64,000 bases of DNA, from positions 408,684 through 472,683 of the forward strand of contig MNCI01009293.1 in the NCBI GenBank assembly GCA_015680685.1, given 5' to 3'. The notes beneath the pieces were generated by a model. It was not told where the DNA came from and searched no databases. It saw nothing but the letters and a program-made list of their open reading frames with translations. The translations under genes were made by a program, and so were the position numbers. How positions within the stretch are numbered: the first letter of the stretch is position 1; every line of letters starts with the position of its first letter. The DNA comes from Gnetum montanum (Eukaryota > Streptophyta > Gnetopsida > Gnetales > Gnetaceae). Shown here piece by piece: positions 21,601-34,679 of this stretch.

Positions 21601-22259
21601 CAAAATAACCTTTCTTATTTGAGGATTTTGACTCTTCCTTGATTTTGATGCAAAGTGCCTAGAGTAGCTATGAAAACATCGAAAGAGGGACATGGGATGA
21701 AAGGTGAATCAATTCTACACAAGATGGATTCTTTAAACTTGAAAAATAATTTCTGTATGTTTTGTAATTTTTGTGAAATAGAAACCTTGTACACTTTTTG
21801 CAAGTATGATAGATATGAAAGTGGACCATGACATTGCAAGGATAATTTTTCATTTTAGTGTGTGCTATTTATTCAAGAAAATATCAATATTCTTTTATCA
21901 TATATTAAAATTTTATTAATTCATAGTTTAATTTTATTAACTAATTTGGTAAACTTCAATGTGAACATCTTTATTTCTAGATGTCTAATTAAGGTGAAAC
22001 AAGTGTCATTAGAATTGTTATTTTGTACATTATTTTATGATGCAACTAGTCAAATTTTTTAACACCTACATTTTTGTGGCTACACAAATCTCTATTTTTC
22101 TCTATATAAATTTTATTTAATTATGTATGTAAATAATATGAAATTTTATTGTTATATTGCTATGTTTTATTTGTGTCTAATTAGTAATTTTTATCTATTT
22201 TATGGCTTCCTTTTGAATTANTTGTTCAAATTATTTTTATCTCCTTTTTATATAATAAG
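21601..22259. other. AT-rich sequence without recognised features
   Basis: No domain or terminal repeat recognised. A single N at 22221 marks an ambiguous base. Confidence 0.5.
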
Positions 22260-23300
22260 GTAGCTTTACTAATTTTTCAATGTTAATCTAATCCTTGATC
22301 CATTGCTAAATTCAATTTATGCCAAGTTTCTCTATAAACAGGGCATATTCACTTCAATAATAATGCATATAAACCATCTGAATTTGCATCTTTGCTAGAT
22401 GCTAGTTTTTAAATACTCTCTATGACTTCCTCAAGAGTAAATTGGAGAGGTACTTATACAATAACAATAGAATTATCATTTTCTCTTATAAATAGTTTAT
22501 TATAAAATGAGCAAATATCTTGAAAAGAAAAATTAGATGATGACAAGACTTTATGACAAAAACAATGTCAAATCTATCTATGCTTTTTCTTTTAATTATG
22601 TTTGCAAAATAATCTTGTTGCTCTCTAACAAATTTCCTTCTCTTGGTTATAATCAAGCATTTATATGCCTTAACTAAACTTTGTGAGTGACTCTTGTTTG
22701 AATTCTTATTATTTTGTTTAACCTACACACAATCCTCATCAAACCAAATCTTCTAAGCACCCTATTGTTGTGAATGCAACACTTGCTTAGCTGCTATAAG
22801 CAAAATCTGTTCAAGCTCCTTATGCCATCTTTCAAGATTCTATTTGTTATGTGTTGGATCCATATATTTTTTCTTAACTTTTGGGATTATTCTATGTTGA
22901 AAAATTTTTGTATTCTCATTTTCTGTTATCTAAGAAACAATTGAATTTGCAACAAAAACTTTACATGATGATGGCAAGACTCCACTAAATATTCTCCAAC
23001 TTTCAACTCCTTAATAAATTCAATGTTATCATAAGAACATAAAATTAATTTAATACAACAGTTACTTTGTGAGTCTATGAAAGTAAATAATGAAATTTGA
23101 GGAAATCTAATAAGGCCATCATTAATGAGAAGATCCATTCTAATAGTTACAAACCCATCTTATTAATAGTGCAATTTGCAAAATGTCTTGTGCAATTATG
23201 ATCTTCAACTATATCTAAAGTACCAATTTTAGGTTATCATTGAATTATTTTTGTTTGCTGTGAACCTATCCTTGCATTAAAATATTCACAAATGAATATC
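22260..23300 (-). pseudogene. LINE fragment, endonuclease to RT N-terminus
   Basis: Minus-strand reading in order gives MDLLINDGLIRFPQISLFTF and FIDSQSNCC (endonuclease-like C-terminal strand, 23138-22926), LERWHKELEQILLIAAKQVL, KIWFDEDC, VKAYKCLIITREGN (linker with aromatic/charged pattern), and FTLEEVIESI-stop-KLASSKDANSDGLYALL (22430-22300), corresponding to the segment just before the RT fingers. The order and spacing fit an L1-type ORF2. Many stops; both ends truncated. It may not belong to the same element as the fragment at 14.5 kb, which has a different part of RT. Confidence 0.65.
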
Positions 23301-23872
23301 AAATTTTTTGCAAAAATTTCTACAATGTATATACCTAAGTTATTATGAGATAATTTCTCAATGTCGTGTCATGAAACACAATAACATAGGTTAGGTATAA
23401 ACTAGGCAATGATAATAGTGTAGTGAAGAAGACCCTTTATGATGTTGTTGGCTAGGTGTAGTGGAGGTGATAGAGGATGTGGAAAAGGAAAATGGGATGT
23501 TGGAAGAGGAAGTAAGATATTAACTAAGTTTTAGAAGGTACTAAGAAAAATAGGCAAGTTAATCAAAAAATGACCTAAGAAAGTATGGAAATTGATGATT
23601 GGCTAAGGATTGAGCATTGCCATACATAGGAAAGGGATTAAATAATAAGGGATTTGAAGACCAAGGGAACATAAAATGAATCCTTTCAATATACCGTAGT
23701 TTATAATTCTTTGTTATTAAGTAGAATTGAACTTGTGATATTAATAGAATCAAAATTATAACCTAAAGTTACTAAGTTAAAATTATCACCCAACTAAAAT
23801 AATTCCTCATTATTAATTGGAAAGATATATGTGATTCATTTTTTCCTCATTTATGGCTCATGATGATGGTTA

Positions 23873-24061
23873 TTATTTCTTAAGAACATTATTTAAGTGT
23901 TCTGGAATTAATATGATTGATTGTTCGTCAAAAATTTCAACCTTCACTTCATATGTACACTTAAAACACCTTCTAGGCATTAAAAAATTTTGAAAACTTG
24001 GCTCAAATTTTCCTAGCACCCCCATGACTAAAATGAGCACTCCATGATCAAATAGTTTCAA
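23873..24061 (-). pseudogene. Start of ORF3 region of A3
   Basis: 62-codon open stretch containing LVMGVLGKFEPSF, PRRCFKCTYEVKVEIFDEQS and LIPEHLNNVLKK. A2 has the same text, more damaged, at about 7480-7690. Conservation between two copies suggests it was once coding, but no family is recognised. It includes the polypurine motif AGTCATGGGGGTG at 24029-24017, so some of the similarity may be for a nucleic-acid signal. Confidence 0.4.
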
Positions 24062-24203
24062 AAATCACAAAAATTGGAGCAGTAATGTGGAAGATATGGC
24101 TTGGGGAAGCTAGGAGGTCCTAGCTCAATTTAGAAAAGAAAATTTGAAAAACTCTCCCTTTGATGCAATTGAAAAAATGGTGAAAATGGTGCTAAGTATC
24201 TTC

Positions 24204-24300
24204 CTATTTATACTTTTTGCATATCTAATATTGGGGACCCAACATCGAGGATCCAATATTGGTGTGAACCCAATATCAGAGCCTAAAAAATTGCATTTTT
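24204..24300 (-). promoter_or_regulatory. Internal promoter-like block of A3
   Basis: On the minus strand, CTGATATTGGGTT, CCAATATTGG, GATGTTGGGTCC and CCAATATTAGATAT precede a TATA box (GTATAAATAG at 24213-24204). These are the repeats found in GYP-A LTR U3 regions, yet no LTR end is present. Located about 150 bases upstream of the ORF3 remnant. Confidence 0.55.
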
Positions 24301-25735
24301 CATAAGGGTATGATGGAAAAAATGATGTGTTTGGATGTATGGAAGGTTTGAAGGTTACTCATAGGGTTTGGATGATGGAGATATGCATATTTTTGTCAAA
24401 TATTTATCATTAGGAGTTCATAAAGAAGGAATCTCACGCTACAAAAATTCATAAGATGGATAAGAAGGGCAATGAATTCATGTTGTGAGAATGGATAGTT
24501 TAAATGATATGGGAAGTATTTATTGACATTTTTTGATGTTGTAAGGTTCAAGATGATGTCGAATCACTAGGCAAGTATAAGATACAACAGTTATACAAGT
24601 GGATCCTTCCCAAAGCAGGCTCCAACCCTTAATGCCCTTATATAACCATGCCTAAAGTGTTCTTAGGCACTTAAGGAGTTGAATCTAATGCATATCTTTT
24701 TAGAAAAACACACATGTTAGTACCACAAAATTGGAAAATAACTCTATGTTACACAGAACCACAAGTTATGACTATTCTTACAATGAGTTGAGATGGAATT
24801 AGAAGGGATTGCAGATATCGGGACATGAGGTATCTTACCATAGGCATAATGAATTCTTGTGTTTTATTAGTGGTTAAAGTAATCACTAAAATTTCTATCC
24901 AAGATTTGAACCAAGTCCACACCATCATCCAATGACATCACATCATTTCATCTCTTGGAATTACAACTGTAAGACTATTAATGTTGCAAGGAGTATTGTC
25001 ACTTGGCATATTGTCCAAGGGAGTAGTTTATTCATGGAACTTTTTTATTTTGTGGATTTCTGGGAAGCTGCCTACTTCAGGCATGGGTAACATGGATTTC
25101 CAATGGGACCCCCAAAAATTTATTTTGTACTCTTTTATTTTTTTCCTGTGTCAACCTTTAAGGTAATAGTTATTTTACTCTTACTCCAATTATTTGTTAG
25201 ATATACAAAGATATAATACAACCTTAGCAAGAAGATAGAACTCATAGAACTAATCCAAGAGAATCCACATATCCCCTTGATGTCATATCCTTTACATTCC
25301 CACTTAGTTCTTCACTTTTCAGTCCAGGCATAATGATAATAGGTTTATTCTTAGTTGTATGATGAAAAGAATATCATTATGGCCATGGTAAGAACATCTT
25401 ATTAATGGAATGGATGGTGTGGGCTCACTATTCAAATAATCAGTCCCTTATGACATGATAGCATAGAGAAATCTTCATCTTATTGGACTACATCTTGCCT
25501 TTATTTGTAATGTGTCTTATTAGTAATTGAAATTATTTACAAAAGGTTTGAAAATAAAGTATGAAAGAAATGAAAAATATAGCAAAATTTATGAAAAAGT
25601 ATAGAGAATGAAAAATGTTAAAAGAATTGAAAGATATATCAAAGAATGTAAAAAATTTAAGAAATGAAAAGTATCAAAGAATGAGAAAACATCAAAGAAT
25701 GTGACAATTGAGAAGAAAAATTAAAAATTCAGTAA
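24301..25735 (-). other. 3' noncoding region of A3
   Basis: Contains the conserved block CCTGCTTTGGGAAGGATCC at about 24623-24605 and, near 25550-25730, an A-rich + strand tract (pyrimidine-rich in element sense) made of AAAGAATG-like repeats. Aligned loosely with A2, A4 and A5. No coding signal. Confidence 0.6.
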
Positions 25736-26905
25736 GGTACCTATGGCTCTAAATTGACTTCCCCATGACTATTATTAAGATCAGTTAAATGGAAGATAGA
25801 ACAAGTAGAAGACTGATGGTTAGGTTGGGTAGATTCCTTGGAGTATTCATAATATGGTTTGACTTGTTGGATATTGACAAGGATAAATTTATGTGAACTA
25901 CATGGATGGTGGATATGTAAGGCATTAGATGGATAAATGGCTTGCATAATGTATGGTCCCTCCCAAAGTGTCTAGAATTTAGCTTTTTGGGGTAAATGAC
26001 TAGGATTATAATAAAGGACATTATTACCTCATTACATGGTTACATTCCTTATTCGTGAATCATGCCTAAGTTTGGAGTAATGCTTATGGACTTCATTACT
26101 CATAAGTGCTACTAGCCAATTCTCATCTAAAAGATTCAAGTTCATTAGAAATTTCTTTTGAGCTAAATTCAAATTAAGGTCAAGTTCACTAGTAGTAGCT
26201 AAAGTGTGAAACTCTACTTGGATTTGAAGTGTTGGCAACTTGCTATAGACCAACTCGTATGGTGTGTACCCTATAGGTAGTTTCTAGGATGTCTTATAGG
26301 CCCATCGAGCATCATTTAATTTAGTACTCCAATCCCATCTAAACCTACTAACTGTCCTAGTGAGTATTCTAGTAAGTTCATGGTTGGTTACTTCAGCTTA
26401 ACAATTTGCTTAGGGATGATATGGTGTTGTTAGTTTATGGTTCACCCTAAGTTGTTGCATGATTTTCTTATAGGTAGCACTAGTGAAATGAGTTCCATTA
26501 TCTAACATAAGCATTCTTGGTACTCCAAATCTATTCACAGCATGTTGTTGGAAAACTTTGGTAGCTATCTTTTTTGTATAGTCTTTTATTGTTGTTTCCT
26601 TTGTCCACCTTGTGTAGTAATTCATAGTCACAATAATATACACTTTTCCATTTGACATCAGTTGAATGGACCCCATAAAATCAATTCCCTAGATATCAAA
26701 AGGATCTAGTGGTTGTATCTAGTGTTGTGGTCATTCATATCTAGCCATAATTCCTCCATCCCTTTGGCAACGTTTACAAGATTGTGCAAAAATATGGGCA
26801 TCTCTGAATATAGTAGGCCAAAAGTAGCTTGACATCAATAGTTTGAGTGACATTCTGTGCCTTGCATGATGGCCACCACATGGGCCTTCAGCATCCTGTA
26901 AAACT
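25736..26905 (-). pseudogene. Integrase of A3
   Basis: The HHCC domain is near 26900-26770 (WPTIFRDAHIFAQSC, then CQRDGG). The catalytic core is at 26676-26410 with SNGKVYIIVTMNYY, where the first Asp is Asn, then RMLMLDNGTHF carrying the second Asp, then KLTTPYHP. The Glu segment should follow. The C-terminal LNLLDENWLVALMS part is at 26253-26032. Tail and stop region reach 25740, next to a polypurine-like AGTCATGGGGAAG (25770-25758). Confidence 0.8.
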
Positions 26906-28250
26906 CTCTATTGGTCACATTTTGACACATACCATCTAATGAGCCCATTTGCATAGATCTTGTACAATTTTCCATTAACTTTTGTGTACTTTTTTGCTCT
27001 ATGAAGGAATTATTCATGTTTTTTTTTACTCCATTCAACAAGAAGCTCTTGTGTTGTTAGATAAGTCAAGTACTTTGTAGTCCATGTCTTCCCTATTGAA
27101 TTTATAACTTTTAATGTTATGGTAAATAGATCCTCGTCATGAAATTCATTTGATAAAGGTTCCACTAAATTGTTTGAATCCCATTTCAACCTTGATAGAT
27201 GATCAGCTACTACATTTTTTGTTCCTTTCTTATCAATCATTATGATGTCAAACTCTTGAATAATCACAAGCCATCTTATCACTTTGGGACTAACTGCTGG
27301 TTTTTTCATAAGCAATCAGATGACACTATGATTGGTGTGGACATAGATTTGGTAACCAAGCACATAATTTCTAAATTTTTCAAGCATGTACACCATGGCC
27401 ATTAGCTCCTTTTCAGTTGCGGTGTAATTTAATTATGCTCCAATGATTCTCGTACTATCACAATGTATGTAGTATGGGATTTTCTAATCATCGAGTTGTG
27501 TCAGTACTGTATCATGTGCATATTTAGAAGCATTATTCATGATATGAAAAGGTCTTGACCAATCTGGAGCTTAGAGGATTGGTGTCTCGACTAATTTTTG
27601 CTTCAAGGCTTCAAATGCCTTTTCACATGACTCAGTCCACTTGAAGGGTACATCCTTCTTTCTACAATTGATTTGGCTATCTTTGAAAAGCTTTTGATGA
27701 ATCTCCTATAGTATTTTGTATGGTCTAAAAAGGATCTTACATATTTCACTATCTGTGGCCATTGAGTAATATTTTTGCTATCTGCTTCTAATAGAAACTT
27801 AATACCAGTCTCTAAAAGATGGATGATGCATTACAAAGAACAAAGGGTGTCTATCTGTAAGTAAATGTTCCTCATTGATAGGTGAACGTGATTTTCTCTT
27901 GGTCTTTAGATACAGTGTAGATCTAATTGTATTCATTGTACCCATCTAGAAAACTATAATAATCATGTCCTAAAATTGTGTCTATGACCTAATCACCAAA
28001 TGGCAATAGGAAGTGATCCTTGAACATGGCAGAGTTCAACATCCAGAAATCAATGCAGATGCACCATTTGTCCCCCTTCTTTGAAACTATCACTAAAGGA
28101 CTAACCCATTCATTATCCAAAATAAGATAGATGAATCTTTTCTTTACCAATTTCTCCAATTCTTTATTAACTACTTCCTTTAATTTAGGATTGAGCCTTC
28201 ATTGATGTTAACATTTTGGTTTGATTGCAAGATCGGTATAGATCTAGTGC
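26906..28250 (-). pseudogene. RT and RNase H of A3, active site deleted
   Basis: RNase H text includes SPKVIRWLVIIQEFDIIMID and NVVADHLSRL (27315-27010) and the upstream ELMAMVYMLEKF-like block near 27400. RT shows INF/ID-R and GHDYYSFLDGYN regions near 28100-27950 and the QGTFTYR/LCNAS block near 27880-27830. The text then jumps to the connection domain, so the Y/F-x-D-D active site is missing. Both deletion and stops inactivate it. Confidence 0.75.
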
Positions 28251-29150
28251 TGAAAAATTCATGGATCAATTCATGTGATCTCATCATAAGACCATGCAAA
28301 TGTTGTAGGCCATCTATTAAGCACTTCTAGAAGTTTCCTTTTGTATTCTTTCTATAGGTTGGTGTTGATAATCATCAACTTCTTGTTGTTTAGAAATAAA
28401 TATTCTAATGTTGCCAACATGGCATGCAATTCTAGCAATTTTAGTTCCATTGTGTCTAGGATCTTCAAGTGTCCCTAGTTTGTTTCTTCTTCTTAATTGA
28501 TTTGAGGGTAGGAGCATCCTTTCCTTAACTATTCTAACTTATCAGTTTCTACTACAGAGGTACTAATGATTTGTTCTTCTAGTTTCATGTACTTGTCGAA
28601 TTGAGTTTCTTCACTTGTAATTAGCCACTAGGTGCCCTCTTGTTGGGTGACTACTACATATAGATAATTTTGCATGCATCTTATTTCAACACATCTATTT
28701 CCTACCTTGGTCTCCTCTAATTTGATATCCTAGATTATTTGCATACAATTACACCTATTATTACTATATGCAATACATGGAACTCTTTGTCTTTGTATGA
28801 TTCTGACCTCATCTTCCTTGGAAATTTCCAAGGACAAATCACGAATTCCAAGCTTAGCATCCACAACGCTAAGCCAAGATTTTCCCATGATAATTGGGAA
28901 TTCTCCCTTGTTTTTTCCCACATGAATAACTAGAAAATCAACAGGGTAAGACTAACCACTAATGTTAGTAATCACATCCTTCACTTCTCCAAGTGCAACT
29001 ATGATTGCCTGGTTCATAAGCTCTAGGAAAATGTTACTTTTATTTAGTGGTGGTAGGTTCTAGGCCTAATACATGTCTTTATATATCAAGTTCTCTTTAG
29101 AACAAAATCCAATAGAGCTTTGCATGGTTTTTTCCTACTATTTGGAGATA
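28251..29150 (-). pseudogene. Protease and pre-RT region of A3
   Basis: FPIIMGKSWLSVVDAKLG, DLSLEISKEDEVR (28921-28730) match the post-active-site half of the GYP-A protease seen in A5 (54000). The active-site Asp segment near 29100 is read as ALLDFVLKRTYI-like text across a frameshift and is not clearly preserved. The linker towards RT covers 28700-28250. Confidence 0.65.
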
Positions 29151-30025
29151 AACTAAGGGACTTCCTAGATCAGTTCTCTTTTCTATGGAAGAGCCCCTAT
29201 GTTAATCAAATGAGTTATTGTTTGAGTAAGCATGAAAATTGTGACATTTTATCATGATGAGGTTGGAAGGTTGCTATGTTGAGAAGGACTTGATGTAGAT
29301 GGGGTGGAAGTAGATGTATTCCCCATCCATTGAGTCTTTTCTAGACTCATTCTAAATAATGATTATTTCTTGGGTTGAGACTCATAGGCAACCCTCTCCA
29401 CATGCATATTAACTACCTTAGTAACATTCTTTTGCTATGGTTGTGACACCAATTCTTCCTACATAACAAGAGATGGCATTGGTGGTAGAGGATTTAGGTG
29501 TTGAATAGAATGACTAGCTATTGGTGGATGCACATATGAGTTTGGATTGGTCCTTGGGAGCATCAATCTATGGTATTATACTAGATAGTAATGTGGAATA
29601 GCTACATTACTAGGTGATACTGGACATTAAATGAAATATCCATATGGATCTAGCTATCTGTATGAATGGTGTTGGCAAGGTGATGGCATAGCCCATGATT
29701 GAGGCTACAACCATTGCTAATAATAGTGCTCCTGTGACTATGACAAAGCTCTACTAGGATAATACATTGGTTGGAGGTTCTTTTGGTAGTTCCTTGAGGA
29801 TAAGGTAGCTATTTGGACATCTATCTTTGAACAAATTTTGGATTGAGTGTGTATGCCCACATCTCTTGTAGCTATGCCATGATTGGGCAACATCCCTTGG
29901 GATGTTTTTACTAACACATAGTGCAAACTTCCTCATCAGTGGAGTTGGTGTTTGAGCACTCAACCGCTAAAGCAACTTTTCCTTTTTGTCCAAACTCTTT
30001 CTTATTTCTCTTGTCTTTACCTTTC
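29151..30025 (-). pseudogene. gag of A3, C-terminal part
   Basis: Contains the Gly/Tyr/Gln-rich region before the protease (29700-29300) and a degraded Cys/His motif near 29930-29870 (CYKRCGHTH-like in one frame). Truncated at 30025 by an LTR; the capsid core and start are missing. Confidence 0.6.
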
Positions 30026-31436
30026 TGATGAGTGGCGAGGTACCCATACACTCAACCATATGAATACAAGTGTCTCGTGTGCGATCTGGTCGAACTCCAA
30101 TGACTAAGTGCTTACACGCCTTAATGGAACACTTAAGGTTAATCAATTGTTGTCTTCCCAAACTTACTTTTATTGTCATGGTTGTATGGTTAAGTAAGCT
30201 TGAGGTATATGATTTTTATATCTTTTATCTTTTTAATGTCTTATACTAATAAGGGAAGGTGAAGAGAACTAAGTGACTAACTTTCATTAACTATTCACTA
30301 ACTAAGTTCTAATTGTCCTAGCACCAGTATTCGTTCCCACTCGCCGCACACACCCTAAACTAGTGCAACATTGCTGGGATTACCAAACGCTACTCATTAC
30401 TGGGTTACCAAGCTTTACACATGTGCTTAAAGCGATCGTATTGAGTGCACTCAACTAGGCCAGTCAAGGGTTGAAAGAGATTAATTATCTAGGAAAGCAT
30501 TTAAACATTTAACAATAATTAAATCCTATTTAGCTTAGTCCACATGTTGCAAGGTTCTAGTCCAAAAGTCTCAAGATATGAGCTAAGTAAAGATTTCCAA
30601 CTAAATATTTAAAAATATTTCAAAGTCCAAAAATGCCAAAGATTTTCTACAAATCCAAAGAAATCCAAAAATCCAAAGAATGTATATTTTATCCAAGAAC
30701 CTCTGAATGCTAGCTCTTAGTTAGTAACAGGTCTTGGAATAACCTCAGTACTATCGTCAAATAATCTTCATAATCCCAAATGAGCCACTCATGGCTAGGT
30801 CTTGGTGATAGCCTCACTACTAACATCCTCAACAACCAAGGCACACATATCATTGGAAGGATACGTCTTAACTATTCCTCATTGCAAGTCACTAGTTTAT
30901 TGATCCTTTTGTTTCTGGTTTATGCCTCTAAGACATTAGAGGTGATGTCTTGGGTGATACCTCTAGCACTGGTATGTTTGGGGAACACTGGAAGTGACGT
31001 CCTAGATGATGTTTCACATTCCATGTGAGACTACTAATAAATCCATGAATATGTTAATTTTATATTTGGTTTGGATACATGTTGGACTCTTGGCAAGTAC
31101 ACACAACAACATAATACACATATGATACTAAGTGTGATGCATGATAGCGTCTTGATTTGTGGTGGTGATTGAAGTTGGAAAACCTTGGTTTTGGCATAGT
31201 ATCATAAATGGATGTTATGGTTGTGCAGTTGTATGTTTGTCTAGATTTTTTAGCAGTTCATTTTTATGCTTGTTGAGTTAACATATTTTTCAAGTCATCC
31301 ATGCTCCTCAAGTTAACATATTTTGTAGGTCATTCATGCTTCTCCTAATTCACATCAGATCTATCCATGTAGACATTAGAGATGTTGTTGATTCCTTGGT
31401 GAAGAAAATCCCACCTCCAATCCATGCTTCCCATCA
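30026..31436 (-). repeat. GYP-A LTR, probable 3' LTR of A4
   Basis: The left end is sharp: TGATGAGTGGCGAGGTACCC at 30026 inside A3 gag, and no primer site precedes it. R/U5 landmarks match other copies (TTCGTTCCCACTCGCCG, GGGTTACCAAGC). A TATA-like GGATAAAATATACATTC lies near 30690. U3 carries GACATCAC/GATGTC repeats near 30900-31010 and a 37-base tandem pair near 31270-31345. The right end at CCCATCA (31436) is the best match to the family terminus but is uncertain. Confidence 0.65.
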
Positions 31437-33020
31437 TAATCACAACAAAATCACAAATTAGTGTGCAATGTGTAACTTATAGCTTTTAGGTACCTTGTCT
31501 TGTTGGTAGTTACACTTGGCTAAGTTGTGATTATGATGAATTGATTCTTTTAATAGCATTAATGAGAAGACTAAAAAATAGAGTGAAATGGATAAGAGGT
31601 CCATTATAAATTTTGAAAAGCCTAAATACAATGAAATTCTTAAAGAGGATTAAAGAATTCACAAGAACAAAAAGAGGATTTTACTGAAAAACATTGTGAA
31701 GATGTGCAAAATTCGATGTCATTGATGGGGCACGCAAAAGAATTTAATTGTGAGAGTGCCTAAGGATAAAGAACTTAACTAACCCAACCAAAAGTTATGC
31801 AAGTGGGTCCTCCCCAAAGCAAGCACATGCCCTATATTACCCTTGCATATCCTCAAACTAGGGAGTCCACGAGCTCTATGGGTGATTAATGGTTATAGAA
31901 AGTTAAGTATGAAAACCCAGAAGAAACTACTTAAGAATTTCAACACATCAAACTAAGACATCGAACAAGGACATGAACACTAACAATGATGTGCGACATG
32001 GAAAGCATAGGTGGATTAGAAAGAGAAAATGGAATGGGATTCTCAATCAAGGTCACATGAAGTCACTTGTGAATTTTGTGGTTAAATGACTTGATAAAAT
32101 CCATCCTTAGTTTAGACCAAAACCAGCCACATTCAATGACTTTGCATTGCCACTTTAAGACTAGTCTATCCCATTGAGACACAAGAGTGCTCACATAAAA
32201 CAACCACCATTCCTTATTTAAGAAGAAAAGAGAAGCAGGAAGTGAGAAAAAGCCTTAGTTAGATGGGACCTTCAAGCATGGGTAACATGTCTTTCTAGTC
32301 CCATAACCAATGCTTGTAACCTATTTATTTTTTCTAAGGGGTGTGCTTTGAATTCCCATCATTTTTATTTTTATTCTATTTTTTGTTTTTAACCACACCA
32401 TGCAAAGACTTATTCAATTTCCTATTATTGGTCAACACAGAATGATAAGAAATCCATGAAAACACTCATGCACCCAAGTAAGTAGAAGAGTACAAAGAGT
32501 ATTGAGTCCCCTTGAAATCACACCATATTCAAACCTTTGAATCCTTTCCAAGTCTAGAAACTACCAAGGTCACAAGTTCATTAAAGTTTTATTACTAAAA
32601 AGGAACCTCACACTTCTAGAACTAAAAATAACTACCTATTTCATGAAAAAGAAACCATGTCTTAGTTATTAGTAACAAAATTCAAGGCTAGAATCTAGAC
32701 ACAAACAATCAAATAACCAAATAGCACAGGCCCATATTAAGTAAACCGCATTGTACCTAATTGGCAATAAGGCACATTATTATTAGAACATAATAAGAAA
32801 ATCACACCAAAATAAAGAAAAATATATAAGAAATTACAAAATATTCAAGAAAAATAAAATGTACTAACAACGTTATAAAAAATGAAAATGAAAAATTAAT
32901 AAAGTAAAAACAAAAAGGCATAAGATAAAGAAGACATAAAACAAAAGGTTGTAAAAATAACAAGATGTAAGACAAAAAGATAAAAAACTAAGGATTCACT
33001 TATATAATTAGCATGGATGG
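31437..33020 (-). other. 3' noncoding region of A4
   Basis: Holds the conserved TGCTTTGGGGAGGACCCACT block at about 31825-31805 and the A-rich + strand tract at about 32780-32995. No internal promoter-like block and no ORF3 were found, so A4 seems to lack that cassette. Confidence 0.6.
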
Positions 33021-33195
33021 CCATCTCCACCATGACTAAGTTGAAAGGAGGAGATCCAAAAGATTGAGTGTGGTTGTCCATCCAATGAGATGTTTGTTGC
33101 ACTATCTTGCTTAGGCTTGTGGAAAGGTTCGATTTGTTGCATGTTGACTAGATGTTTCTTATCTAGGCTCTTAGGTTTATAGATCATCATGATCC
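33021..33195 (-). pseudogene. Integrase C-terminal end of A4
   Basis: Reads NMQQIEPFHKPKQDS, corresponding to the LLVNMQQLKPF end of the integrase in A5, with the polypurine-like AGTCATGGTGGAGATGG at 33037-33021 just beyond. Joined directly to RT sequence at 33196-33216. Confidence 0.7.
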
Positions 33196-33196
33196 N
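33196..33196. other. Single-N join with repeated flank
   Basis: TTCTTATCTAGGCTCTTAG occurs immediately right of the N (33197) and again at about 33156, and integrase-end text is fused to RT text. This looks like an imperfect gap closure, so the missing RNase H/integrase may be an assembly effect. Confidence 0.7.
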
Positions 33197-33215
33197 TTCT
33201 TATCTAGGCTCTTAG

Positions 33216-33688
33216 AGAAATTCTCTATGAATCATTAGTAAAATCTAGTGTTTCCTAGGAATGACGAAACATCTTTTACAGTTTATTATTAATGGGTAAT
33301 TCTTTGGATGACCCTAATCTTTTCAGGGTTGATCTCAATTCCTGTTTGTGAAATTTTGTGCCCCAACACAATGCCCTCCTAGACCATCAAATGGCTCTTC
33401 TACCAATTGATCTAAATATTAATCTCCACACATATTTTAAACACTTACTCAAGATGGTCTAGGGCTTGCTGAAATGTAGCCCCATAGCTGGAGAAGTCAT
33501 CCATAAATACTTCCATCCTACTACCAATCTAGTGCTAAAAATACTCAAGGCTAGGTGTTGGAATGTGGTAGGGGCATTACACAAGCTAAAAGGCATCTTT
33601 CAATATGAAAAAGTCCCTTGCAAACTCATGAATGCTATTTTGGCCTGATCCTCTAGCAAAATCTAGATTTTGTTATAACCACTATAAC
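33216..33688 (-). pseudogene. RT of A4, C-terminal piece
   Basis: Contains the active site MEVFMDDFSSYGATFQQALDHL at about 33530-33466, with both catalytic Asp residues kept, unlike A1 and A5. The frame is otherwise interrupted. The gene continues at 36130 beyond the LTR-B insertion. Confidence 0.85.
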
Positions 33689-33870
33689 TGTTGGCAACCG
33701 TTTGGGACGCGACCGCCAACGAGTGTCCTCGAACAGGATTTAGGTGCCTGCTGGTCTCTAGCAACACCAAGGTCTAGATACCTCCAAATAACTCAGTGGT
33801 TAATGTGAGTATGTGTGTGTGCTGTTGCGGCGTGCGGTTGTGAGAAATGTGACAATTTCGTTGTGTGTGA

Positions 33871-34679
33871 NNNNNNNNNNNNNNNNNNNNNNNNNNNNNN
33901 NNNNNNNNNNNNNNNNNNNNNNNNNNNNNNNNNNNNNNNNNNNNNNNNNNNNNNNNNNNNNNNNNNNNNNNNNNNNNNNNNNNNNNNNNNNNNNNNNNNN
34001 NNNNNNNNNNNNNNNNNNNNNNNNNNNNNNNNNNNNNNNNNNNNNNNNNNNNNNNNNNNNNNNNNNNNNNNNNNNNNNNNNNNNNNNNNNNNNNNNNNNN
34101 NNNNNNNNNNNNNNNNNNNNNNNNNNNNNNNNNNNNNNNNNNNNNNNNNNNNNNNNNNNNNNNNNNNNNNNNNNNNNNNNNNNNNNNNNNNNNNNNNNNN
34201 NNNNNNNNNNNNNNNNNNNNNNNNNNNNNNNNNNNNNNNNNNNNNNNNNNNNNNNNNNNNNNNNNNNNNNNNNNNNNNNNNNNNNNNNNNNNNNNNNNNN
34301 NNNNNNNNNNNNNNNNNNNNNNNNNNNNNNNNNNNNNNNNNNNNNNNNNNNNNNNNNNNNNNNNNNNNNNNNNNNNNNNNNNNNNNNNNNNNNNNNNNNN
34401 NNNNNNNNNNNNNNNNNNNNNNNNNNNNNNNNNNNNNNNNNNNNNNNNNNNNNNNNNNNNNNNNNNNNNNNNNNNNNNNNNNNNNNNNNNNNNNNNNNNN
34501 NNNNNNNNNNNNNNNNNNNNNNNNNNNNNNNNNNNNNNNNNNNNNNNNNNNNNNNNNNNNNNNNNNNNNNNNNNNNNNNNNNNNNNNNNNNNNNNNNNNN
34601 NNNNNNNNNNNNNNNNNNNNNNNNNNNNNNNNNNNNNNNNNNNNNNNNNNNNNNNNNNNNNNNNNNNNNNNNNNNNNNN
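33871..34679. other. Assembly gap (809 N)
   Basis: Starts after TG-rich sequence and ends in a 60-base tandem repeat, so repeat collapse is the likely cause of the gap. Reading frames drawn through it are artefacts. Confidence 0.95.

Larger units (their letters stand above)
23500..30025 (-). mobile_element. GYP-A copy A3, truncated at both ends
   Basis: Minus-strand gag (partial), protease, RT, RNase H, integrase, 3' noncoding DNA, internal promoter-like block and the start of ORF3. gag is cut at 30025 by the LTR of A4; no 5' LTR or primer site survives. The 3' LTR is not found; similarity fades between 23.9 and 23.5 kb. Confidence 0.8.
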
